64,000 bases of DNA from Bacillota bacterium (lineage in GTDB: Bacteria > Bacillota > Ch66 > Ch109): positions 171,524 to 235,523 of the forward strand of contig JABLWZ010000002.1 of NCBI GenBank assembly GCA_013178275.1, in the 5' to 3' direction. Shown here one piece after another: positions 1 to 8,516 of the stretch. The notes beneath the pieces are model-generated. The model did not search any database. It worked only from the letters and a program-made list of their open reading frames with translations, and was not told where the DNA came from. The position numbers and the translations under genes are program-made. How positions within the stretch are numbered: the first letter of the stretch is position 1; each line of letters opens with the position of its first letter.

Positions 1-48
1 TATTCTACTGGTGGCGGTGATAAGAAAAAAGGGAGGGGATCGGGTTGA
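1..48 (+). CDS. C-terminal tail of upstream gene (probably a ger operon gene)
   Basis: Frame 1 is open from the window edge to a TGA at 46-48 and ends in a basic, Gly-rich tail (GGGDKKKGRGSG). The TGA overlaps the TTG start of the next gene (TTGA), which suggests translational coupling. In germinant-receptor operons the gene before a Ger(x)C gene is usually GerA- or GerB-type. The visible 15 residues cannot prove either. Confidence 0.4.
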   Translation, partial: YSTGGGDKKKGRGSG

Positions 49-1343
49 CTTTTAGAAAAAAATTTAAAATTAAAACTATCGTTGGCCTTTTTCTGCTGGT
101 TCTGATTTCCTTAACCATGACTGGGTGTTGGAACCGGCGGGAAATGAACGATATAACACTCAGTACCGCTATTGGCATAGACCGGGTGGTGGTGGACGGC
201 CGGCCCTTGTTCCTCTTTTCCGTGCTCGCCGCGAGGCCAGCTGTACCAAGCGGAGGCGCCACGGCCGGGGGCGGCGGCGGTACTACTGGGCCAAGGGTCG
301 CCGGCGTGGGAACGGTTATCTCTACTGAGGGGGAGACCGTTTACGACGCGATAAGGAACTACTCCATGCGCACCTCCCGGCAGCTTTTATTGAGCAACAC
401 CTTGGTAATAGTCTTCGGGGAGGAACTGGCCAAGGAAGGGATAGGAGAGGTGCTCGACTTCTGCAATCGCCAAAAGGATATCCGTGAGCGTACATGGGTA
501 GTGGTCTGCGAAGGTCTGGCCCGCGACGCCCTCCAGTCCCAGCCCGAGGTGGAATCGATAACTTCTGTGGAGTTGGATAAGATGATCCCCCTAAATCAAT
601 CCCGGGCCTCCAAGGTGGCAATAGCCAACCTGTTCCAAGTGACGCGTGACCTATTGACCCCGGGGAAAGAGGCGGCGGTAAGCAATATGAAACTGTTCAT
701 GCCGCCGGAAACCAGTTCGCCCATCCGCCCGACCGAACCAGCCCAGCCCCCCGGTTCTCCAAGCGGGAAAGGCGGTGGTGCCGAAATTCAGGCTCAGAAC
801 AAGACCTTTGCCCTAAGCGGGGCGGCGGTGTTCCGGGACGACCATTTGATAGGCCGGATGGACGAAGAGGAAACTCAGGGTATGTTATTTATCAAAAACC
901 AGGCTGTCGGCGGGATTATACCCATTGCCTTCAACGCCCTGGAGAAAAACGCCTCTTTTCTTTATCGGGACGTGAAAGCAAAGGTTAAGCCGGTAATTAA
1001 CGAGGACGGCAGTATAATGTTTGAAATCCGCATCAAGGGCAAAGTAGAACTGCAGGAACAAAAGAACGCGGCAATCGACATAGCCGAGGAAGACATAAAA
1101 CATGCCGAGGAACTGATAAACCAGGAAGTTGAGCGCCGCTGCATCAAGGCGGTGGCCAGGAGCAAGGAGTTAAAGTCGGACGCTTTTGGGTTCGGAGAAA
1201 AGATTTACCGATCAAAACCTAAAGCATGGGAGGAGATTCAGAGCCAGTGGGGAGAAATCTTCCCAACAGTTATAGTAAGCGTAACAGCAGATTTTAAAAT
1301 CGAGCACCTCGGGTTAATAAACAAGCCAATAGTTATTCAATAA
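45..1343 (+). CDS. Ger(x)C family spore germination lipoprotein
   Basis: This is the C subunit of a nutrient germinant receptor, a lipoprotein on the outer face of the spore inner membrane. It has a basic N-terminus, a hydrophobic segment and a lipobox (LTMTGC) with the lipidated Cys at residue 28. The typical CWNRREMND motif follows, and then the Ger(x)C signature region (IGIDRV, and a SRQLLLSNTLVIVFGEELAK-type segment around residues 105-130). At 432 residues it is slightly long for the family; a Gly/Pro-rich insertion near 225-245 accounts for part of this. The TTG start at 45 is supported by a GGGAGGGG ribosome site at 31-38. It overlaps the stop of the preceding gene and is probably the last gene of a ger operon. 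Confidence 0.9.
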   Translation: MTFRKKFKIKTIVGLFLLVLISLTMTGCWNRREMNDITLSTAIGIDRVVVDGRPLFLFSVLAARPAVPSGGATAGGGGGTTGPRVAGVGTVISTEGETVYDAIRNYSMRTSRQLLLSNTLVIVFGEELAKEGIGEVLDFCNRQKDIRERTWVVVCEGLARDALQSQPEVESITSVELDKMIPLNQSRASKVAIANLFQVTRDLLTPGKEAAVSNMKLFMPPETSSPIRPTEPAQPPGSPSGKGGGAEIQAQNKTFALSGAAVFRDDHLIGRMDEEETQGMLFIKNQAVGGIIPIAFNALEKNASFLYRDVKAKVKPVINEDGSIMFEIRIKGKVELQEQKNAAIDIAEEDIKHAEELINQEVERRCIKAVARSKELKSDAFGFGEKIYRSKPKAWEEIQSQWGEIFPTVIVSVTADFKIEHLGLINKPIVIQ

Positions 1344-1807
1344 ATACCCTTAAACCGTTGCCGTTACCCGAAAAGGATAAATAAACCCGATTAACTTGTG
1401 GGAGAAGACGAGAGGGCTGATTCGACAGATATTTCCGCACCTGCATACCCGGGCAGGAACTAAGGAATAGATCAATTTTATCTGCTGTAATCCCATGAGA
1501 AAAAAGCCATTATTTACCGAAAATTTGGCTTGGCGTACAAATTTCTTTTTTGGTACGGTCCCCCCTATTACAGCAATTCTGGCACGACCACCAACAATAA
1601 ATAACTGTATAAAATGGAAATCCGGAAAGTAGCGTAAAAAGAGTCATACGCAATTAAGAGAAATAGCCATTTACTAGTTTTGCATTTCCAAGGGATCCTA
1701 TTTTATAATCTTGATTCAGAAAGAAAAAACGTTACTGAAGGACTCTTTAAATGCCCTACAGAGTTTTATCGTTTTCATTTATGGGATGTTAGAAAGGAGT
1801 GCTTGAG
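1344..1807. other. Intergenic region, 464 bases, no convincing gene
   Basis: I see no convincing protein gene here. A 65-codon open frame at 1680-1877 has no ribosome site and runs into the padR gene in another frame. A motif at 1535-1565 with two GTAC half-sites and a C-run recurs at 10210-10241, after the DUF3231 gene (see findings). No clear T-tailed terminator hairpin follows the germination gene. Confidence 0.4.
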
Positions 1808-2185
1808 ATGTCAAAAAACAATAAGAACAGGATGGAGAATAATCTTAATTATCAGGGAAAAACAAGTAGCAAAATGAATCTAATAGAACCTGAAATTCTT
1901 TTGTTATTAAAAAATAACCCATCGCATGGTTACGAACTATTTAAAAGGTTATCGGATATGGAAAACGATATAAACGATCCTGGAACACTCTACCGCAATT
2001 TAAGAAGTATGGAGGAAAAAGGATTAATAAAGTCAGCTTGGTCGACAGAAAAATCAGGTCCAGCTAAAAGAGTATACCAAGTTACAAATATAGCATCAGA
2101 AGAAATAGAGGAATGGAAAGAAGAAATTAAGAGGAGAATTACGCTTCTTGATGATCTACTAAAAAAAGTCGATCAATTGGTTTAA
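1808..2185 (+). CDS. PadR family transcriptional regulator
   Basis: A small winged-helix DNA-binding protein of about 125 residues. The PadR pattern is clear: EPEILLLL, then HGYEL in helix 2, then GTLYRNLRSMEEKGLI in the recognition helix and wing, and RVYQVT in the beta wing. A charged C-terminal helix (EEIEEWKEEIKRR) is probably the dimerisation segment. The ATG at 1808 is preferred to a GTG at 1799 because AAAGGAG at 1793-1799 lies 8 bases upstream. It stands alone. PadR regulators usually respond to phenolics, drugs or envelope stress, and the ligand here is unknown. A hairpin at 2248-2289 lies downstream. Confidence 0.85.
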   Translation: MSKNNKNRMENNLNYQGKTSSKMNLIEPEILLLLKNNPSHGYELFKRLSDMENDINDPGTLYRNLRSMEEKGLIKSAWSTEKSGPAKRVYQVTNIASEEIEEWKEEIKRRITLLDDLLKKVDQLV

Positions 2186-2247
2186 TTCAAGAATTAGATA
2201 TATATACATATTGTCCAGGCAGGATTAATATAAAGAGCTTTGGATAG

Positions 2248-2289
2248 GAGGCCTTTATGCTGGGATAAACATTAAGGCATAAAAACCTC
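2248..2289. other. Inverted repeat (13-base arms)
   Basis: GAGGCCTTTATGC (2248-2260) can pair with GCATAAAAACCTC (2277-2289), with two mismatches across a 16-base loop. It has no T-tract immediately after it, so it may be an operator or a weak terminator of the padR gene. Confidence 0.35.
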
Positions 2290-2385
2290 TACCATATTAT
2301 TTTACCTTTGCGGGAACCCTAACTGATACTAATAGAACCCACTATGAAAATTTAATTTAATTTTAGAGGGATTTATCGGACAATA

Positions 2386-2414
2386 TTGACAAAAGTTGCC
2401 TTACCAAATATACT
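2386..2414 (+). promoter_or_regulatory. Sigma-A-type promoter (TTGACA-N17-TATACT)
   Basis: A consensus -35 box TTGACA (2386-2391) and a near-consensus -10 box TATACT (2409-2414) are separated by exactly 17 bases. A CIRCE operator begins 5 bases after the -10 box, as expected for an HrcA-repressed promoter. The next gene on this strand is the GH130 gene at 2761, about 340 bases downstream. Confidence 0.8.
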
Positions 2415-2418
2415 ATTA

Positions 2419-2445
2419 TCAGCACTCAATAGAGACGAGTGCTAA
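2419..2445. promoter_or_regulatory. CIRCE operator (HrcA binding site)
   Basis: TCAGCACTC, nine bases, then GAGTGCTAA. This matches the CIRCE consensus TTAGCACTC-N9-GAGTGCTAA at 17 of 18 arm positions with the correct spacer. CIRCE is the binding site of the heat-shock repressor HrcA and is normally found before dnaK/groE-type operons. Here it covers the transcription start region of the promoter at 2386-2414. No chaperone gene follows; the next gene starts the mannose-glycan cluster. Confidence 0.9.
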
Positions 2446-2538
2446 CACGGAGTGTTTTAATATTCCTTTTTACTTTAATGATATTTATTAATAGCGTTAT
2501 ATCGTTATTGATTCTTATCTTTAGAACTAGAAGGGGGT

Positions 2539-2554
2539 TTTAAAGCGCTTTTTG
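2539..2554. promoter_or_regulatory. Possible CcpA cre-like site
   Basis: The palindrome AAAGCGCTTT (2542-2551), flanked by T-rich sequence, resembles the core of cre sites bound by CcpA in Firmicutes. The usual outer TG and CA are missing. It lies in the leader between the CIRCE promoter and the carbohydrate cluster, where catabolite control would make sense. Confidence 0.3.
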
Positions 2555-2760
2555 TATTCTAATCAATTCTTTTGCATTTAATAAAAGTTGAACCTCTTGT
2601 TTTCCACATAAGGAAGGAATAAGTCTAAGACCCTTGATTAAGGTTATCCTTTAACATTGAAATGTTTTCTTATGCACATAACTCTGAAATTTAAGATTAA
2701 TTCTAACATGCGTTAATGGCATAAAACAGTTTTATCTATCGCGAGGAGAGTGAAAGATAG

Positions 2761-3762
2761 TTGATCAAGACCTTTGTGACAAAATTAGCGGGGAATGACA
2801 AACAGTCTTATCGAGAGCTTTTCAAAAGGTATCCGGGAAACCCAATCCTTACATCAAAGGACTGGCCTTATGCTGCAAACACAGTGTTTAATCCGGCAGC
2901 GACAATGTATGACGGAAAGGTTTTGCTACTAGCCAGGGTTGAGGACAGGCGGGGTTTTTCCCATCTAACCAAAGCTATAAGTGACGATGGTATGAGCAAT
3001 TGGGAAATAGAAGAAAAGCCTACTTTGGAGGCTGATCCTGAGAATTACCCTGAAGAGGCGTGGGGAATTGAGGACCCGAGGATTACGTGGCTTGAGGAAA
3101 TTGGGAAGTTTGCCGTTGTATATACTGCATACTCAAAAGGGGGGCCGCTGGTCTCGATGGCTTTGACCAGGGACTTCGAGATCTTTGAAAAGCTTGGTTC
3201 TATCATGCCGCCAGAGGACAAGGATGCCGCTCTGTTCCCCAGAAGGATTTGCGGCAAATGGGTGCTCGTTCACAGGCCAATCCCTGCCCGCCATGAGCCA
3301 GGGGCGCATATTTGGATATCGCGTTCGGACGACCTTAAATACTGGGGTCAGCATCACATATTAATCAGAGCCAGAAAAGGCGGATGGTGGGACGCAAATA
3401 AGGTGGGGATTAATACTCCACCGCTGGAAACTTCCGAGGGGTGGCTCGTATTGTACCACGGCGTAAAGCAAACCGCGGCTGGGGCTATTTATAGGCTGGG
3501 ACTCGCGCTCCTGGATCTCGAGAACCCATTTAAGGTACTGCGTAGGAGTGATGAGTGGGTATTTGGTCCGCAAGAGTTTTATGAGAGGAAAGGGGACGTG
3601 GACGATGTCGTGTTCCCCTGTGGATGGGTACACAACAAAAATACTGGGGAGATAAAAATGTATTATGGCGCGGCGGATACCTGTATCGCCTTGGCGACAG
3701 CTAACCTGGATGACCTGCTTGAATACATTAAAAGGTGCCCTAATTACAGGATAAATGAATAA
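2761..3762 (+). CDS. GH130 family beta-mannoside phosphorylase/hydrolase-like protein
   Basis: This 333-residue protein has the five-bladed propeller motifs of family GH130: RYPGNPIL near residue 22, VFNPAA, ARVEDRRG, GIEDPRIT with the presumed catalytic Asp at residue 105, DAALFPRR, GWLVLYHGV, YRLGLALLDLENP and YYGAADT. Characterised GH130 enzymes phosphorolyse or hydrolyse beta-1,2- or beta-1,4-mannosides, giving mannose-1-phosphate or mannose. Exact linkage and reaction cannot be read from the sequence. The TTG start has GAGGAGA 11 bases upstream. It is first in a five-gene same-strand cluster with a nucleotidyltransferase, a GT4 enzyme and a phosphomannomutase. Released mannose-1-phosphate could therefore re-enter nucleotide-sugar synthesis. 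Confidence 0.85.
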   Translation: MIKTFVTKLAGNDKQSYRELFKRYPGNPILTSKDWPYAANTVFNPAATMYDGKVLLLARVEDRRGFSHLTKAISDDGMSNWEIEEKPTLEADPENYPEEAWGIEDPRITWLEEIGKFAVVYTAYSKGGPLVSMALTRDFEIFEKLGSIMPPEDKDAALFPRRICGKWVLVHRPIPARHEPGAHIWISRSDDLKYWGQHHILIRARKGGWWDANKVGINTPPLETSEGWLVLYHGVKQTAAGAIYRLGLALLDLENPFKVLRRSDEWVFGPQEFYERKGDVDDVVFPCGWVHNKNTGEIKMYYGAADTCIALATANLDDLLEYIKRCPNYRINE

Positions 3763-3799
3763 AAAAATATAAAAGGACTCGGTTAGGAGGGATCACATT

Positions 3800-4846
3800 A
3801 TGAAAGCATTGTTTTTGGCAGGCGGAATAGGAACCAGGTTAAGACCCATTACAGAGGATCTACCAAAACCCATGGTGCCTATAATGGGCAAACCACTTCT
3901 CGAAAGGAATATTGAAAACCTAAAGAAATACAACATAATAAATGAAATTGTATTGAGCACCTGCTACAAGCCACATAAAATTGAAAACCACTTTGGAGAT
4001 GGAAAGAAGTTTGGGGTAAAAATCAGTTACATATCCGAAGATATTCCGTTAGGCACAGGAGGGGCAATAAAAAATGCCGAATGTTTTTTTGATGATACTT
4101 TTTTGGTGTTTAATGCGGATATAATAAGCGACATTGATATTTTGGATATGATAAGGTTCCATCACGAAAAAAAAGCATTAGCCACTATCGCTGTGACCCA
4201 GGTTGACGACCCTTCTGCTTATGGGGTTATCGAGCATGATAAAAATGGTTATATTACTGCGTTCAAGGAAAAGCCTAAGCCCCATGAAACCAAATCAAAT
4301 CTTATTAACGCCGGTGTCTACATCTTTGAGCGGGAGCTGCTTAATGAAATTTCTTCAAGCAAAGTAGTATCCATTGAACGGGAGACATACCCCCAGCTTC
4401 TTGAAAAAGGTTTAAAAATGGCTACGTATCACAAGTGTTCTTATTGGCTTGATCTCGGTACACCAGATAAATACATAAAAGTGCATAAGGATATATTAAA
4501 AGGTAAATTGGAAATTGACGGTCTTAACTTTAACGAGAGTATTCAATTCATCAGTAAAACGGCCAAAATACATGAAACCGCAAGGCTCTATGGGCCTGTT
4601 TATATAGGCGAAAATGTGGAAATCGGCGCTTTCTCTATCATTGGCCCGAGTACCGTTTTGTGCGATGACTCCTATGTGGGAACTGGAGCTAAGGTTGTGG
4701 GTAGCGTGGTTTGGGATCGAGTAAGTGTGGGAAGCGGGGCTTTGGTTGCAGACTCCGTATTGATGTCAAATTGCACGGTTGATAGAAACAGCGAAGAGTA
4801 CAATGCCGTATTAACTGAAAACTTCAGCCATCCCATTGCGGTGTAA
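3800..4846 (+). CDS. Sugar-1-phosphate nucleotidyltransferase (GDP-mannose pyrophosphorylase-like)
   Basis: The N-terminal Rossmann-like nucleotidyltransferase domain (about residues 1-235) shows LAGGIGTRLRPIT and the KPM substrate motif. It also has GTGGAIKNA, FNADI and a WLDLGTPDKY segment. Residues from about 250 form a hexapeptide-repeat left-handed beta-helix, as in mannose-1-phosphate guanylyltransferases of the short type. Expected reaction: mannose-1-phosphate plus GTP to GDP-mannose. Another sugar or nucleotide, such as glucose-1-phosphate with dTTP or UTP, is possible. AGGAGGG lies about 9 bases before the ATG. It sits 37 bases after the GH130 gene and 22 bases before the glycosyltransferase. 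Confidence 0.85.
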   Translation: MKALFLAGGIGTRLRPITEDLPKPMVPIMGKPLLERNIENLKKYNIINEIVLSTCYKPHKIENHFGDGKKFGVKISYISEDIPLGTGGAIKNAECFFDDTFLVFNADIISDIDILDMIRFHHEKKALATIAVTQVDDPSAYGVIEHDKNGYITAFKEKPKPHETKSNLINAGVYIFERELLNEISSSKVVSIERETYPQLLEKGLKMATYHKCSYWLDLGTPDKYIKVHKDILKGKLEIDGLNFNESIQFISKTAKIHETARLYGPVYIGENVEIGAFSIIGPSTVLCDDSYVGTGAKVVGSVVWDRVSVGSGALVADSVLMSNCTVDRNSEEYNAVLTENFSHPIAV

Positions 4847-4868
4847 AAAATAGAGGGGGTTTTCCAAT

Positions 4869-6044
4869 ATGGTTCCGAACCGGATGAGAAACATTGCTTT
4901 TTTAAGCACCTACCCTCCCCGGGAATGCGGTATCGCCACCTTTACCCAGGACCTTGTAATGGAGCTTGGCAGGGTTAGTCTTCTGAATAAACCCAAGGTT
5001 GTGGCGGTGAGCAACAATGATTATAACTATGATGACAATGTCATAATAGGACTTTGGCAGCATGATCGGGAAGATTATTTCAAGACTGCTCTTGATATTA
5101 ATAAAACCAATATTGAGCTCCTGGTGATGGAGCATGAGTATGGCATATTTGGCGGGGAAGCAGGCGAATTTGTCTTAGACTTCGTCGAAAACCTTCGGAT
5201 ACCTTTGATCACAACGCTGCATACCGTTCTTTCCAGCCCCTCTGCAAAACAAGAACAGGTATTGAGGACACTCGGAGAAAAGAGCGCGAAGGTTGTCACT
5301 ATGGCCCAAAATACAAAGCCGCTCCTGGAAGCGGTTTATGGAATCGAGCCTTCAAAAATAGAAGTAATACACCACGGCGTGCCGTACAGAAACCCTGAGT
5401 CGCGGGATAGGCTGAAGGAAAAACAAGGGCTTAATGGGCGTAGCGTAATCAGTACTTTTGGACTGTTGAGTCCTGGAAAGGGATTGGAGTACGCTATTGA
5501 GGCCATCGCCCAGATAGCAAAAGAACACAAAGATATTGTTTACCTTATACTCGGGCAGACACACCCCTGTGTAAAAAAAGAAGCTGGAGAAGAGTACCGG
5601 AAAAAACTCATGGAAATGGTTGAAAAGCTCGGGATTAATGAACATGTAAGATTTGTTGATAAATACCTTTCCAAAGACGAAATTATCCGCTATCTGCAAA
5701 TGTCTGATATTTATATGACGCCGTATCTCAATAAGGATCAGGCGGTAAGCGGTACCCTCGCCTATGCCATCGGATACGGCAGGATTGTCATATCTACACC
5801 ATACAGCTATGCGAGGGAAATGCTTGCCGATGGTAGAGGACTATTGGCTGAGTTCTGTGATGCTAATTCCCTCGCCAAAAACATCAAATATATACTGGAA
5901 AACCCGGAAGCCAAAAAAGAAATGGAAAGAAGGACTTTAAGTGCTGGCAGGACTATGATGTGGAGACATGTTGCCAAACAGTATACGAAGCTTTTTATTG
6001 GCACAATGGAAGAGTTGAGAATTTCCGGAAGTATGGTTGTATGA
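4869..6044 (+). CDS. GT4 family glycosyltransferase (probable mannosyltransferase)
   Basis: This is a GT-B fold cytosolic retaining glycosyltransferase of 391 residues. The N-terminal domain begins IAFLSTYPPRECGIATFT. The C-terminal domain has the donor-binding FGLLSPGKGLEYAIEA segment, VRFVDKYLSKDE, and a late EX7E-like region around SYAREMLADGRGLLAEF. The neighbouring nucleotidyltransferase and phosphomannomutase suggest a GDP-mannose donor; the acceptor is unknown. No membrane segment is visible. The stop TGA overlaps the ATG of the next gene (ATGA), so the two products are probably made in fixed proportion and may work together. Confidence 0.85.
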   Translation: MVPNRMRNIAFLSTYPPRECGIATFTQDLVMELGRVSLLNKPKVVAVSNNDYNYDDNVIIGLWQHDREDYFKTALDINKTNIELLVMEHEYGIFGGEAGEFVLDFVENLRIPLITTLHTVLSSPSAKQEQVLRTLGEKSAKVVTMAQNTKPLLEAVYGIEPSKIEVIHHGVPYRNPESRDRLKEKQGLNGRSVISTFGLLSPGKGLEYAIEAIAQIAKEHKDIVYLILGQTHPCVKKEAGEEYRKKLMEMVEKLGINEHVRFVDKYLSKDEIIRYLQMSDIYMTPYLNKDQAVSGTLAYAIGYGRIVISTPYSYAREMLADGRGLLAEFCDANSLAKNIKYILENPEAKKEMERRTLSAGRTMMWRHVAKQYTKLFIGTMEELRISGSMVV

Positions 6045-7045
6045 TGAAAGACGATCATATTTTCAGGCTTACCGATGATACTGGGATGCTCCAGCACTCA
6101 AAATATGGAGTGCCTGATCTTGCCCATGGATATACCACTGACGACAATGCCAGGGCATTGATCATGGCAACAATGCTCTATGAAAAGTATAGAAAGAAAA
6201 AATATCTTGATCTTATATTCAGGTACTCTTCTTTTATACTAAATGCCCAGATTAAGACAGGCAAGTTTAGGAACTTTATGAGCTATGACAGAAAATGGCT
6301 TGAAGAGGAAGGCTCGGAGGATTGTTTTGGCAGGTGCCTTTGGGCAATCGGGTATGCTTTGTCCAATAAGTATATTCCACAAGGGGTAAGGTATACCCTA
6401 CTCCGTGTTTTAAAAAAAGCCCTGCCCAATGTGGTTTCTTTAAACTGGCCCAGAGCCAAGGCTTATTCGATTATAGGCCTTGCATCCCTTAACTCTGAAG
6501 ACACACAAAATTTAGTATTTGACACGGCGTCATCTCTTTGCCGTCTGTATGATGAACAAAAGGACGAAAAGTGGAAATGGTTTGAAAAAAGTGTAACGTA
6601 TAGCAACAGTGTTTTCCCCTGGGCACTTTTTGCAGCTCAGAAGATTTTTAATGAAAAAAGGTTTCTTGAGGTAGCCGAAGAAAGCCTGGATTTTCTTGAA
6701 AGTATAACTTTTAAGGACGGTTTTTTTAAACCGGTGGGCTGCAACGGATGGCTTGTAAAAGGCGGGACACCAGCGGAGTTTGATGAACAACCCATTGAGG
6801 CATGTGAAACTGCTCTGACATATCTAGAAGCCTATTCAGTTACCAGGAGGAAGAAATATAAAGCGAAAGCAAAAAAATGCCACGCTTGGTATGAAGGGGC
6901 AAATTCTAAAGGCATAAAACTCGTTGACGGTGAAACCGGCGGCTGCTTTGACGGTTTGACTGGTAGAGGAGTAAACCAGAATCTTGGGGCTGAAAGCCTT
7001 GTATCTTATTGGATATCTTATCTGGCGCTTTCTGATTTAGATTGA
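6041..7045 (+). CDS. (alpha/alpha)6-toroid-like protein, glycosyltransferase-associated
   Basis: About 334 residues, helix-rich, with motifs HGYTTDDNARALI near the N-terminus, SEDCFGRCLWAIGYAL in the middle and FDEQPIEACETALTYL late. Spaced aromatic/acidic helical repeats look like an (alpha/alpha)6 barrel, as in many glycoside hydrolases and lyases. Proteins of this kind are seen beside or fused to GT4 enzymes. Catalytic residues cannot be assigned. The start at 6041 overlaps the glycosyltransferase stop as ATGA; upstream in-frame codons lie inside the previous gene. It probably acts on the same glycan, as a trimming or glycosyl-transfer partner. That role is inference. Confidence 0.6.
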   Translation: MMKDDHIFRLTDDTGMLQHSKYGVPDLAHGYTTDDNARALIMATMLYEKYRKKKYLDLIFRYSSFILNAQIKTGKFRNFMSYDRKWLEEEGSEDCFGRCLWAIGYALSNKYIPQGVRYTLLRVLKKALPNVVSLNWPRAKAYSIIGLASLNSEDTQNLVFDTASSLCRLYDEQKDEKWKWFEKSVTYSNSVFPWALFAAQKIFNEKRFLEVAEESLDFLESITFKDGFFKPVGCNGWLVKGGTPAEFDEQPIEACETALTYLEAYSVTRRKKYKAKAKKCHAWYEGANSKGIKLVDGETGGCFDGLTGRGVNQNLGAESLVSYWISYLALSDLD

Positions 7046-7062
7046 TAAAAGGAGAGACCAAA

Positions 7063-8427
7063 ATGAGTGCTGTTCATGAACAGATTTTCAGACAATACGA
7101 TATACGGGGTATATTCGGAAAGGAATTGACTTTAAGAGATGCAGAGCTTATCGGGAGAGCTTTTGGAACCTATATTAAAAGACGGGGCGAAAATAATGCC
7201 ATTGTCGGCAGGGATACCAGAAGATCGTCCCCCGACCTGTTTAACAGCCTGGTAAAGGGATTTCTTTCTACCGGGATAAATGTGAAAGATATCGGGGTGG
7301 TAGTATCGCCGATATTCTATTATTCAACAATCCTTTATGGTATAAAGTCAGGGATAATTGTCACCGCTAGCCATAATCCGGCAAACTATAACGGCTTTAA
7401 GATCCAGTTTGACGGAAGGACGCTATACGGTGAAGAGCTTCAGATTATAAAGAAATTGATTCAAGCCGACGATTTTGAGAACGGTCAGGGAAAACTGACC
7501 TGCCAGTCTCCGGTTAAAGATTATATTGGAATGGTAAAAGAAAAGATAAATCTCACAGGCCGTAAACTGAAGGTTGTGGTTGACTGTGGCAACGGCACAG
7601 CGGGACTGTTTGCGCCGACTCTATTAAAAGAACTAGGCTGCGAGGTGATCCCCCTCTATTGCGACTCAAACCCTGATTTTCCAAACCATTTTCCTGATCC
7701 AGTAAAGACAGAAAATCTAAAAGATCTTATTAGGACCGTAAAAGAAAGCAGAGCAGACTTGGGTGTAGGCTTTGACGGCGACGGAGACCGACTAGGGGTT
7801 GTGGATAATCAAGGCAATATTATCTGGGGAGATATGCTTATGATTCTTTTCTGGAGGGAAATTATGCCTAAATATCCAGGTGCTACGGCAATTGTTGAGG
7901 TGAAGTGTTCAGAAACGCTGGTGGAAGAGATAAAAAGGCTGGGCGGAAAGCCCATGTTCTACAAAACCGGGCATTCTCTCATTAAAGCAAAAATGAAAGA
8001 GTTAGGTACCGTGTTTACTGGTGAGATGTCGGGGCATATGTTTTTTGCCGATGAATACTTCGGGTTTGATGACGCCTTGTATGCATGTGCAAGGCTTTTG
8101 CGCATAATATCAAAAAGTGGCAAGGCATTAAGCGAACTATTTTCAGACGTGCCCAAAACCTTTGTGACCCCTGAAATCAGGATTGAGTGTCCCGAGGAAG
8201 AGAAGCATTATTACGTGGGAAAAGCCAAAAAGTATTTTGAAGCAAAAGGTAAAAAAATCATTGATATTGATGGGGTAAGAGTTCAGTTTGATGACGGTTG
8301 GGGATTGGTGAGAGCATCTAATACAGGCCCCGAACTCATTGTCCGTTGTGAGGCGAAAACTTTTAATCAACTAGAACAGATAAAGGAGGAAATATCAAAA
8401 TCTATCCGACCGTTTAAAATAGCCTAA
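7063..8427 (+). CDS. manB: Phosphomannomutase/phosphoglucomutase
   Basis: Interconverts mannose-6-phosphate and mannose-1-phosphate (or the glucose equivalents) in the cytosol and supplies the nucleotidyltransferase of this cluster. About 454 residues, normal for the four-domain alpha-D-phosphohexomutase family. The active-site phosphoserine is S103 in TASHNPANYNG. The metal loop is DGDGDR at 238-243 and the sugar-binding loop is GEMSGH. The C-terminal phosphate-binding loop is near RASNTGPEL. AAAGGAGAG at 7048-7056 supports the ATG at 7063 over the TTG at 7042, which overlaps the previous gene. It is the last gene of the cluster. Confidence 0.9.
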   Translation: MSAVHEQIFRQYDIRGIFGKELTLRDAELIGRAFGTYIKRRGENNAIVGRDTRRSSPDLFNSLVKGFLSTGINVKDIGVVVSPIFYYSTILYGIKSGIIVTASHNPANYNGFKIQFDGRTLYGEELQIIKKLIQADDFENGQGKLTCQSPVKDYIGMVKEKINLTGRKLKVVVDCGNGTAGLFAPTLLKELGCEVIPLYCDSNPDFPNHFPDPVKTENLKDLIRTVKESRADLGVGFDGDGDRLGVVDNQGNIIWGDMLMILFWREIMPKYPGATAIVEVKCSETLVEEIKRLGGKPMFYKTGHSLIKAKMKELGTVFTGEMSGHMFFADEYFGFDDALYACARLLRIISKSGKALSELFSDVPKTFVTPEIRIECPEEEKHYYVGKAKKYFEAKGKKIIDIDGVRVQFDDGWGLVRASNTGPELIVRCEAKTFNQLEQIKEEISKSIRPFKIA

Positions 8428-8516
8428 AACTGTCTAATTTATGGTGTCCTTATGTAATTCCGAGATTAAGAATTTTCATTGTGTAACACTAAGGGTGAAT
8501 TCGTACAGATCGGTGG

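Noticed and set aside
1680..1877. 65-codon frame before padR
   Set aside because: No ribosome site, no domain, and it overlaps the well-supported padR gene in another frame.
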